A DNA stretch of 6,322 nt from Bacteroidota bacterium (GTDB lineage Bacteria > Bacteroidota > Bacteroidia > Chitinophagales > LD1). The stretch covers positions 1-6,322 of the forward strand of contig JAFDYP010000223.1 in assembly GCA_018267355.1 (NCBI GenBank). The letters run 5' to 3'. Positions 1-6,322 of the stretch are shown here, one piece after another. Position 1 is the stretch's first letter. Each line of letters opens with the position of its first letter. Both the position numbers and the translations under genes were made by a program. The notes under the pieces are model-generated. The model was not told the DNA's origin and ran no database searches. It saw only the letters and a list, made by a program, of their open reading frames with translations.

Positions 1-2
1 AT

Positions 3-119
3 CCGGCTCTGGTATCAGTACCAAATAACATCTCTACTGTAGTGACTATCAGGTATCGTCTGGCAGGTGGCACGACCAGCTGTACAGACTCGGCATCTAT
101 CAATATCACCGTCTACAAA
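3..119 (+). other. C-terminal tail of an Ig-like domain (partial)
   Basis: About 39 residues with the strand pattern VVTIRYRL, then SCTDSASINITV, ending just before the next domain. The TSCTDSASI stretch (Cys codon at 81) is the usual F-G end of Bacteroidota Ig/PKD-like domains, equivalent to GCSARDTITLHV at the end of the next domain. The beginning of this domain lies upstream of the window. Confidence 0.7.
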
Positions 120-3100
120 TCCCTGCCGGTCACTCTCACAGCATCTGCTGATACGACCTGCCAGGGAGGTGCTATAGTACTGACACCAGGCTATCCATCT
201 CAGCCGATAGCTAATAATATCCAGTGGTATGATGTCAATGGCACATTTATCACTAACAGCCTGAACCCTATCACCGTACACCCTACACGTCCTAACCACG
301 GATATGTAGCGGTGATCTCCTCTCTGCAAGGTTGCTCAGCCAGGGATACCATTACCCTGCATGTCAATCAACCACCTGTAGCTGTGGATGACTACGATAG
401 CACATGCCTCAATACTCCATTTACATTCGACGTGACTATCAATGATACTGATCCTGAACGTAACGGCAGCACCGTACGCGTGCTCGCTGTGAAGTATGGT
501 ACAGCATCTGTGGTGTCCAATAATGTAGTGTATACGCCGGTATATGGCTATCACGGACTGGATACAGTGACTTATCAGATATGCAATGTAAACTGTACAG
601 CAGACTGCGATACAGGCAAGGCATACATATACATTTGCCCTCAGAATCTGCCTCCGACAGCGGATACGATCAGGTACACAGCCTATCAGAATACGCCGCA
701 TGACGTGAATGTAGAGCTCGCTACCAGCGATCCTAATGGCGATCCGCTCAATATCAGTATCGTGGGCGCATATGATCCTTCGCTGACTGTAGTGCAGACA
801 TCAAATGGTGCGTACACTGTGACCGGTACTACTGTAGGGACATATCCTATCGTATACCAGGTGTGCGATACAGACCAGTATCCGATCCATGTACTTTGCG
901 ATACAGCAGTCATTTTTGCTAATATCATTACTAATAATCCACTTGTGAACCATCCTCCGGTAGCTAACAATGACTATGCTACCACTACCGGTATCCAACC
1001 TGCGATCGTAAATGTACGTGGCAATGATACCGATCCGGATGGCAACCCACTGACAGTGCCAGCCTTGAATGGTAGCGGCGTAACTACACATGGTCACTTT
1101 ACCGTAAACGCGGTAGATGGTTCGATCATCTTCCAGCCTAATACAGGCCTGCCTCAGGGTATCTACTATGATACAGTGGGTTATTGCATCTCAGATATCA
1201 CCACCGTGGCGCCACAGCCGCTCACATCTTGTGCGATGCTTATCATCACGATCAATGAGATCGATGTACCAACCAACAGGCCTCCTGTGGCAGTAGATGA
1301 CCACGTGAGCGTGGCACAGGGCACACCTGTCAATGTGAATGTGAAGGGCAACGATAGTGATCCTGATGGCGACCCACTGGGTACTCCTACTGTACTGACC
1401 GCTACTACTGCCGGTACTATCACCAGCGTCAGCAGCAATGGCACAGTAGTTTATGTGCCTAATCCGGGTATCCATAGTATCAATGGCCAGCCGATAGATA
1501 GTTTCACATACCGTGTATGCGATACGCTTTCTATCAATCCTCCTGTAGGTCTTTGCGATACAGCGAATGTTTACGTATTCGTAAATCCGGCTAACCTGCC
1601 ACCTACTGCTGATACAGTAAGGTATACGCAACTGGTAGGTACACCACATGACGTAAATGTCCTGCTGGCAGTAAGCGATCCTAACGCGGATCCTCTCACC
1701 ATCACGATAGTAGGTACACCTGATCCAAGTCTGCATATCGTACAGACCGGAAACGGTGCATACACTATCACGGGATCTACTCCGGGTACATATACTATAC
1801 AGTACCAGGTGTGTGATACAGATCAATATCCTGTACATGTACTCTGCGCTACCAGCGTAATAGTAGCTACTATAGTACCTGATACGGCGTCTCCGCAGCC
1901 TCCGGTAGCCAACAATGACTACGCTACTACTACCGGCACTCCGGCTGTAGTCAATGTACGTGGTAATGACAGCGACCCTCAGGGCAATCCGCTGACGACA
2001 CCTGTACTGGTCAGCAGCACTACTACTGCTCACGGCACATGGACTGTAGACGTGAATGGCAACGTGGTCTTCACTCCAAATACCGGCCTGCCTGCAGCTA
2101 TCTATTACGATACGGTACGCTATCAGGTGTGTGACGTAGTTTATCCTGCACTGTGTGCTCAGGCACTCGTGATCGTGACTACTAATCTGGTAGATACTCC
2201 GGTAGCCAACAGGCCACCTCTGGCTGTAGATGATCACCTGACCGTACCACAAAACTCAGTGAACGCTGTGGTGAATGTGAAGGGTAATGACAGCGATCCG
2301 GATGGCGACCCACTGGGTACTCCGACTATCATAGTAGGGGTGCACAATGGCGCTATCGGTAGTGTCAGCACCAATGGTGACGTGACCTATACCCCGGTAC
2401 CATACCTGCACAGCATCAATGGCCAGCCGGTAGATAGCTTCACATATGTAATATGTGACACACTCTCTGCCCACGCTCCTGCACCTAAGTGCGATACAGC
2501 TGAGGCATATATCAATGTAGCCGGTCAGAACCTGCCTCCGGTAGCTAATGATATCTACGTAAGCACACCTGAGAATACTCCGCTGGGTGTCAACGTAGCG
2601 AGTGGTGCATACGATCCTAACGGAGATCCGCTTACATATACCTATCCGGGTGGTGGCACGACTACTCAGGGTGGCAACGTGGTCACTACCGGCAACGGTT
2701 CTGTGAACTACTTCCCACCTACAGGCTTCACCGGTGTGGATTCATTCCAGTACAGCGTTTGTGATACATCTCCATATGTGGTACATGTATTGTGCGACAG
2801 TGCATGGGTAGTAGTAAATGTGACCAACCCAGGTGACACCTTTGCAAACCATCCTCCTGTAGCCAGCAACGACTACGGTGTGACCGTACCGGGTGCTTCC
2901 ATCAATGTCAACGTCATAGCTAATGACAGCGATCCTGATGGCAATCCTATCCATGTCACTACTGTGACAGGTACTACATCTCTGGGAGGTACAGCTACGA
3001 TAGGCCTCAACAATACAGTGAACTATAGTGCTCCGGCTACAGTAGCCGACAGCATCGTGGTAGATACATTCTCATATGTGATCTGCGATAGCTCCAGCCG

Positions 3101-6100
3101 TTTGCCGCACAGCCTGTGTGACACAGCACTGGTGTTCATCACTATCAATAAATACGATACGCCTACTATACATCACAACCTGCCACCGGTGGCAGTGGAT
3201 GACTTTAGCCGTATCTGCCAGGATGAGTATTCATTCGTGAATGTGCTGAATAACGACATAGATCCAAACGGTGATGTACTCACTGTGACGTCTATCGTGA
3301 CACCACCTGCACATGGCATAGCTGCGGTGAGCAGCCCATCTATAGCCTACATACCGGCTCAATACTTCTTCGGTCAGGATTCGCTCCAGTACCGCGTCTG
3401 TGACAACAGGACTCCGGCACAGTGTGACACTGCATGGGTACACTATACTGTGAACCTGATCAACCACCGTCCTCTGGCCGCTCAGGATACTACGAGCACC
3501 AATATGAATACATCGGTGAACGTACCTGTGACGCTCAATGACGAAGAGCCGGATCATGACTCTACCACACTCGCTATCGTGACACCTCCGGTACACGGTA
3601 CCGCAGTACAGGTAGGCAATACATACACCTATACCCCTACACCGGGATATGCTGGTGACGATACATTCTACTACAGAGTGTGCGACGTGATGAACCCTAC
3701 TGCCACTTATTGCTCAGCGTATGTACCGCTGTGCGACGTGGGTATGGTTTCTATACACGTGCTGCACCATCCGCCACATATACCACCTACCTATGATACA
3801 ATACCACAAAATTCTCCTCCTGTCACGATATGTCCTCTGATATCCGACACTGACAATAATAGTGTGAAGGTGACTTCATTCCCTTGCGGTCCATACCATG
3901 GTACAGCAGGATTTGCTACCAGCGATTCTTGCCTGACCTACGTACCGGCTGCTGACTATGTGGGCAATGATAGCTTCTGTGTAGTGGTCTGTGACAATGT
4001 GACGCCGGCGCTCTGCGATACGGACTATGTACATATTACAGTCATACCGCAGTGTATACCTCCGGTAGCAGTAGCTGATACATATACAGTATTCCACCTG
4101 GTATCTGGCGCGGTGCTGAATGTGACTGCTAATGATACCAACCACACGACCAGCGCGCTGTCTGTAAGCATTGTTACGGCGCCTACATCAGGTATCGCCT
4201 TTGTATCTGGCAGCACGATCAGGTATACACCGACCGTGACATCCGGTACAGATCAGTTCACATATGCTATCTGTAGCGTAAACCCTGCTTGTACTTCATG
4301 CGATACGGGTGCTGTGTTTGTAAATATCACAGGTACGCCTACCACACCTCCTGTGGCAGTGAATGATAGTGTGAGGATACCACAGGATTCATCTGCCTGC
4401 GTAGCGGTGATGGCCAATGATCGTCCGGGTAGCAATCCTATCCACGTGACCACGGCCTGCACTCCGGCACATGGTACTAATAGCATCACAGCCGGTGGCG
4501 TGATCTGCTATGTGCCTGCACATGGATTCTTTGGTGTAGATAGCTTCTGCTATACTATATGTGATAATGGCTCACCACAACTATGCTCTACAGCTACAGT
4601 GATCGTGACAGTGACACCTAATCCGCATCCTCCTATAGCTGTGAACGACTACGCTACTACGACCCAGGGTACACCTGTAGTAGTACCTGTAGCCAGCAAT
4701 GACTCAGATCCGGATGGCAACCTCAATACTGGCTCAGTGACGCTTGTCACGCTGCCTGGGCATGGTGCCGTGACCAATATAGATGCTGTGACCGGCGATG
4801 TGACATATGTCTCTACCGGCACTTATCTGGGTCCTGACTCATTTAAGTATAGCATCTGCGACAATACACCAGCTACTTTGGCTGGCCCGCTTTGCGCGAC
4901 AGCGACAGTATACATCAATGTGACTCCGCTGAACCATCCGCCTCATGCTCCGGATACTACTGTGACCATACCACAGGATTCATTTATCCTCGTATGTGCC
5001 GCAGCTACAGATGTGGATCCGGGTCAGCTACTGACTACTGCATCTGTTTGTACTCCGGCTCATGGTAGCGCCGTGATCACACTGGGTTCTACCTGCGTGA
5101 CATATGTACCGGCTCCGGGCTATGTAGGTACAGATTCCTTCTGCTATGTGGTTTGTGACAATGGTACTCCTGGCCTCTGTGATACAGGCATCATTACAGT
5201 AATAGTGACACCGGTGCCTCATTGCCCTACAGCTGTGAAGGATATCGTGAATGCACGTGATACTGTAGCCCTGGTGATCAACGAGCTCAACAATGACCGC
5301 AATGTAGGTACTATAGGTGTAGGCTACTCAGTGAGCATACTGAGCGGACCGGATGCGGGCAATACTGCGGTGCTGAACGCTAACGGTACGATCACCTATA
5401 CAGCCGCTGCCGGATATACAGGTATAGATCATATCAACTACTTTGTATACGACAGCGCAGACCACTGTGGTGACTCTACCCAGATACTGATCTATGTAGT
5501 AGATACAGCCTGTGTAGGTCCTGTGGCATTTGACGATGCCGCTACTGTGTGCGAAGGTGCAATAGTAGCCGTCAATGTGACTGCAAATGACTACCTGGGT
5601 AATAATACAACTCCGCCTATAGTAAGTGTGATAGGTGTAGGAAGCCATGGCCTCGGCTATGTGAATACTACTACCGGCCTGGTAGAGTATGCTGCACCTA
5701 ACCTGTACCACGGCCCGGATACTGTGACATACCAGGTATGCACAGTCTGCCCTGCAGGTCCGCAGTGTGATACTGGCATCATAGCTATCAATATCCTGAT
5801 CACAAATCATGCTCCTGTAGCAGTAGATGATACAGCTACCATGATAGAAGATCACACCGATACCATAGACGTAGTAAGCAATGACTACGACGCAGACGGT
5901 GATCCTCTGACTGTGAGCATCTCAGCCCAGCCTACATATGGCACACTGCGCGTAGCTGGCAATAAGCTCATCTATACTCCATTTGCTAACTACTGTGGCA
6001 CAGATACCTTCGGCTACCAGATCACGGGCCTCACCGGCTCGGCAGCTTGCCCTGGCCAGCGTGCATGGGATCTTGGCCTCGTGTTTGTCAATATCACTTG

Positions 6101-6322
6101 TGTACCAGATACACCGGTGATACCAGACACGCTGGTACATGTACCGGAAGACAGCATCATCACATTCTGTATACCATACAAGGATCCGGATGTGGGTGAT
6201 CACCATACGGCTACAGTACTCTGTGCGCCTACTCATGGCACATGGGTGTCTGTACCTACGGCCAGCGATACACCTCAGACAGTATGCATGACCTACAAGC
6301 CTGACTCTAACTATCATGGCAT
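3..6322 (+). CDS. Giant secreted tandem Ig-like/cadherin-like repeat protein, internal fragment
   Basis: One reading frame runs from base 3 to the window end without a stop: 2106 complete codons plus two bases, with neither start nor stop codon present. Residue number here equals codon start divided by three. Residues 1-39 are an Ig-like domain tail, 40-123 a full Ig-like domain, and 124 onward twenty tandem modules of about 93-110 residues. Each module has an entry motif PP[VT]A, usually ND.DPDG, a HG turn, a YTP strand, G.DSF.Y.VCD and CDTA.V.V. This matches the cadherin-like/Big_9 (tandem-95) family, whose members are long extracellular stalks and adhesins. Lys and Glu are very scarce and Asp abundant, so the protein should be acidic. 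No membrane segment or enzyme domain is seen in the fragment. Adhesion or surface structure is inferred from family and composition. Ligand, anchor and secretion signal are not visible. Confidence 0.96.
120..371 (+). other. Ig-like domain (C...W...C type)
   Basis: About 84 residues. It opens PVTLTASADTTCQGG (Cys codon 159), continues with IQWYDVNGT (Trp codon 225) and closes GCSARDTITLHV (Cys codon 333). A B-strand Cys, a C-strand Trp and a late Cys form an immunoglobulin-like core, so the two Cys may form the domain disulfide. This type is common in large secreted Bacteroidota proteins. It differs from the modules that follow, lacking the PPVA entry and the DPDG loop, and so marks a domain-type boundary at base 372. 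Confidence 0.75.
372..650 (+). repeat. Cadherin-like module R1
   Basis: First of the tandem modules (93 residues). It begins PPVAVDDYDSTC and has VTINDTDPERNGS, a YTP strand, HGLDTVTYQIC and a closing CDTGKAYIYI. It has extra cysteines, including three close together in ICNVNCTADC. Its exit linker QNL is the same type that ends R4 and R7, so it may be a diverged third-position module of the super-repeat. Confidence 0.85.
651..953 (+). repeat. Cadherin-like module R2 (super-repeat position 1)
   Basis: 101 residues, beginning PPTADTIRYT. It has TPHDVNV and SDPNGDPL in place of the usual ND.DPDG, then DPSLTVVQT, NGAYTVTG and YQVCDTDQYPIHVLCDTAV. It is the closest relative of R5, with about 65 of 88 aligned residues identical by hand count. 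The F-G hairpin is long, with Tyr-Pro-Ile-His-Val between the two Cys. The exit linker is VNHPP. Confidence 0.85.
954..1280 (+). repeat. Cadherin-like module R3 (super-repeat position 2)
   Basis: 109 residues, beginning PPVANNDYATTT, with VNVRGNDTDPDGNPL and PNTGLPQGIYYDTVGYCIS. It matches R6 closely in these stretches. The first hairpin Cys (codon 1185) sits two residues earlier than in R6 and most other modules. The second Cys is in LTSCAML. It ends EIDVPTNR before the next PP. Confidence 0.85.
1281..1598 (+). repeat. Cadherin-like module R4 (super-repeat position 3)
   Basis: 106 residues, beginning PPVAVDDHVSV, with NVKGNDSDPDGDPLGTPT, HSINGQPIDSFTYRVCDT and LCDTANVYVFV. The HSINGQP insertion before DSF is shared only with R7. 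Bases 1365-1387 are identical to 2301-2323 in R7. The exit linker is ANL. Confidence 0.86.
1599..1898 (+). repeat. Cadherin-like module R5 (super-repeat position 1)
   Basis: 100 residues, beginning PPTADTVRYT, with TPHDVNV, SDPNADPL, DPSLHIVQT, NGAYTITG and YQVCDTDQYPVHVLCATSV. It keeps all phase-1 marks of R2, including loss of the ND.DPDG loop and the long F-G hairpin. The exit is SPQPP rather than NHPP. Confidence 0.85.
1899..2213 (+). repeat. Cadherin-like module R6 (super-repeat position 2)
   Basis: 105 residues, beginning PPVANNDYATTT, with VNVRGNDSDPQGNPL, AHGTWTV, FTPNTGLPAAIYYDTV and YQVCDVVYPALCAQALVIV. It is the partner of R3. It carries the usual VCD Cys, whereas R3 has it displaced. 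The exit is VANR. Confidence 0.85.
2214..2534 (+). repeat. Cadherin-like module R7 (super-repeat position 3)
   Basis: 107 residues, beginning PPLAVDDHLTV, with NVKGNDSDPDGDPLGTPT, HSINGQPVDSFTYVICDT and KCDTAEAYINV. It is the partner of R4, with one extra codon in the NSVNAV stretch. The exit linker QNL is the same as in R1. Confidence 0.86.
2535..2852 (+). repeat. Cadherin-like module R8
   Basis: 106 residues, beginning PPVANDIYVSTPENTPLGVNV. It has AYDPNGDPL without ND, as in R2 and R5, then a Gly-rich GGGTTTQGG stretch. The end is canonical, with PTGFTGVDSFQYSVCD, a long hairpin PYVVHVLCDSAWVVV and exit ANH. It mixes phase-1 marks with a standard G.DSF strand. Confidence 0.83.
2853..3182 (+). 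repeat. Cadherin-like module R9
   Basis: At 110 residues this is the longest module. It begins PPVASNDYGVTV, with NVNVIANDSDPDGNPI, VDTFSYVICDS and SLCDTALVFITI. The middle is atypical: ATIGLNNTVNYSAPATVADSI replaces the YTP..GF.G stretch. The exit is HHNL. Confidence 0.83.
3183..3470 (+). repeat. Cadherin-like module R10
   Basis: 96 residues, beginning PPVAVDDFSRICQDE, with FVNVLNNDIDPNGDVLTV, PPAHG, YIPAQYFFGQDSLQYRVCDN and QCDTAWVHYTV. It is close to the family consensus. An extra Cys (in RIC) matches the position of the Cys in DSTC of R1. Confidence 0.87.
3471..3770 (+). repeat. Cadherin-like module R11
   Basis: 100 residues, beginning PLAAQDTTST. The loop is modified to LNDEEPDHDS, which holds two of the few Glu in the protein. 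It has PPVHGTA, YTPTPGYAGDDTFYYRVCD and LCDVGMVSIHV. The F-G hairpin is long, about 19 residues between VCD and LCD, with an additional Cys in TYCSAY. Confidence 0.85.
3771..4058 (+). repeat. Six-cysteine module R12
   Basis: 96 residues, beginning PPHIPPTYDTIPQNS, with ISDTDNN as the loop, YHGTAG, LTYVPAADYVGNDSFC and VCDN..PALCDT. Cys codons are at 3831, 3885, 3930, 3978, 3990 and 4014, giving steps of 18, 15, 16, 4 and 8 residues. R16 has identical spacing. Confidence 0.87.
4059..4346 (+). repeat. Cadherin-like module R13
   Basis: 96 residues, beginning PPVAVADTYTVF, with LNVTANDTNHTTSAL in place of the acidic DPDG loop, then IRYTP, SGTDQFTYAICS and a Cys-containing hairpin NPACTSCDTG. It separates the Cys-rich modules R12 and R14 and lacks their first four Cys. 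Confidence 0.84.
4347..4628 (+). repeat. Six-cysteine module R14
   Basis: 94 residues, beginning PPVAVNDSVRIPQDS, with VMANDRPGSNPI, TACTPAHGT, CYVPAHGFFGVDSFCYTICDNG and LCSTATVIV. Cys codons are at 4398, 4458, 4506, 4548, 4560 and 4584 (steps 20, 16, 14, 4, 8). The IPQDS entry is shared with R16 and nearly with R12. Confidence 0.87.
4629..4937 (+). repeat. Cadherin-like module R15
   Basis: 103 residues, beginning PPIAVNDYATTTQGTPV, with VASNDSDPDGNLNTGS, LPGHGAV, VTYVSTGTYLGPDSFKYSICDN and LCATATVYINV. Its entry DYATTT resembles R3 and R6, which suggests shared ancestry with the super-repeat position-2 modules. It lacks the four extra Cys. Confidence 0.86.
4938..5222 (+). repeat. Six-cysteine module R16
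   Basis: 95 residues, beginning PPHAPDTTVTIPQDS, with TDVDPGQLL, CTPAHGSA, CVTYVPAPGYVGTDSFCYVVCDNG in two adjoining strands, then LCDTGIITV. Cys codons are at 4995, 5049, 5094, 5142, 5154 and 5178 (steps 18, 15, 16, 4, 8), identical to R12. Confidence 0.87.
5223..5519 (+). repeat. Atypical cadherin-like module R17
   Basis: 99 residues. It enters with CPTAVKD rather than PPVA, uses NNDRNVGTIG as the loop, then has ITYTAAAGYTGIDHINYFVYD. The VCD cysteine is replaced by Tyr, and the hairpin has a single Cys (DHCGDS, codon 5466). It ends VVDTACVG. It breaks both the alternating Cys pattern and the standard hairpin. Confidence 0.78.
5520..5813 (+). repeat. Cadherin-like module R18
   Basis: 98 residues, beginning PVAFDDAATVCEGA, with VTANDYLGNNTTPP lacking the DPDG acid cluster, then SHGLGYV, LVEYAAPNLYHGPDTVTYQVCTVC and QCDTGIIAI. 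It resembles R1 in HG.DTVTYQ[VI]C and in a Cys about ten residues after the entry. Confidence 0.82.
5814..6122 (+). repeat. Cadherin-like module R19
   Basis: 103 residues, beginning PVAVDDTATMIEDHTDT, with VVSNDYDADGDPLTV, YGTLRVAGNKLIYTP and YCGTDTFGYQITG. The VCD is missing, replaced by ITG. Cys residues lie instead in NYCG, SAACPG and ITCVPD. This is the module closest to the generic family consensus in its first half. Confidence 0.82.
6123..6322 (+). repeat. Partial cadherin-like module R20, Cys-rich subtype
   Basis: About 66 residues before the window ends. It has VPEDSIITFC, YKDPDVGD, LCAPTHGTW and VCMTYKPDSNYHG. Cys codons are at 6168, 6222 and 6285. The first step of 18 residues, the CAPTHG motif and the C.TY strand match R12, R14 and R16, so the module probably continues with the remaining three Cys downstream. 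Confidence 0.8.

Larger units (their letters stand above)
651..1598 (+). repeat. Three-module super-repeat, copy A (R2-R3-R4)
   Basis: R2, R3 and R4 together form a 948-base unit that recurs as R5-R6-R7. The order of module types is the same, with PPTADT, then PPVANNDYATTT, then PP.AVDDH, and the phase-specific insertions match. The two copies differ at many third positions, so the duplication is not recent. Confidence 0.88.
1599..2534 (+). repeat. Three-module super-repeat, copy B (R5-R6-R7)
   Basis: Second copy of the unit at 651-1598. It is 936 bases long, and length differences are whole codons, so the frame is kept. The offset between equivalent sites is 948 bases at R2/R5, 945 at R3/R6, and 933 then 936 in R4/R7 after a one-codon insertion in R7. 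Confidence 0.88.
2535..3470 (+). repeat. Possible third, diverged super-repeat copy (R8-R9-R10)
   Basis: This stretch is also 936 bases long and keeps the order of types. R8 shares the phase-1 hairpin (CD..PYVVHVLCDS). R9 begins PPVASNDYGVT and ends ITINKYDTPT, like R3. R10 begins PPVAVDD, like R4. Similarity is much weaker than between copies A and B, and R10 lacks HSINGQP, so its assignment is uncertain. Confidence 0.5.

Noticed and set aside
120..371. Assigning the first full domain to the PKD family proper
   Set aside because: The typical PKD core motif is not visible. The C...W...C pattern fits a general Ig-like domain better.
651..2534. CRISPR-like or short direct DNA repeats
   Set aside because: The repeats are in-frame protein modules of about 300 bases with synonymous divergence. 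There are no short identical repeats with unique spacers.
954..3470. DxDPDG motifs as EF-hands, dockerins or RTX calcium repeats
   Set aside because: There are no flanking helices and no paired dockerin segments, and RTX GGxGxD nonapeptides are absent. The motif sits in a beta-rich module.
15..6317. Many reverse-strand open frames of 60-350 codons across the window
   Set aside because: They lie fully opposite one continuous sense frame with clear domain repeats. Their translations are Arg/Tyr/Ile/Cys-rich with no recognisable domain, many begin at TTG or GTG, and none has its own intergenic space.
3..6322. Promoters, ribosome binding sites, terminators or a second gene
   Set aside because: The sense frame has no stop and no gap, so any AT-rich or hairpin-like stretch lies in coding sequence with nothing to support a regulatory role.
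3..6322. A frameshift or pseudogene break
   Set aside because: Module boundaries all fall in the same frame, and length differences between super-repeat copies are multiples of three.

Overview
The whole window lies inside one very large protein-coding gene on the + strand. Reading codons from base 3, the frame stays open to the last base with no stop, giving 2106 full codons. Neither the start nor the end of the gene is visible, and there is no intergenic DNA, RNA gene, mobile element or CRISPR array. Base composition is close to half G+C by eye. The protein is extracellular-adhesin-like: rich in Thr, Val, Asp, Pro, Tyr, Asn and Gly, with only about a dozen Lys and a dozen Glu residues in 2100.

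Layout: bases 3-119 hold the tail of an Ig-like domain and 120-371 a complete Ig-like domain of the C...W...C kind common in secreted Bacteroidota proteins. From base 372 to the end come twenty tandem cadherin-like/Ig-like modules of about 93-110 residues (called R1-R20 here; R20 is cut by the window). They belong to the family often annotated as Big_9, cadherin-like or tandem-95 repeats. The consensus runs PPVAVDD, then NV..ND.DPDG.PL, then P.HGT, then YTP..GF.G.DSF.Y.VCD, then CDTA.V.V.V.

The modules form three zones. R2-R10 (651-3470) follow a three-module super-repeat: R2-R3-R4 and R5-R6-R7 are clear copies, and R8-R9-R10 looks like a more diverged third copy. R11-R16 (3471-5222) alternate between ordinary modules and a cysteine-rich subtype (R12, R14, R16) with six Cys at nearly fixed spacing. 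R17-R20 (5223-6322) are more varied, and R20 returns to the Cys-rich subtype.

Organism: most likely a member of the Bacteroidota, inferred from the Ig-like domain type, the giant repeat-protein architecture and codon choice (CTG for Leu, frequent ATA, GTA and ACA). The protein is probably exported and either anchored to the surface or released. The signal peptide and any C-terminal sorting domain would lie outside the window, so the secretion route cannot be read here. The cysteine architecture and the layered super-repeats are the features most worth following up.
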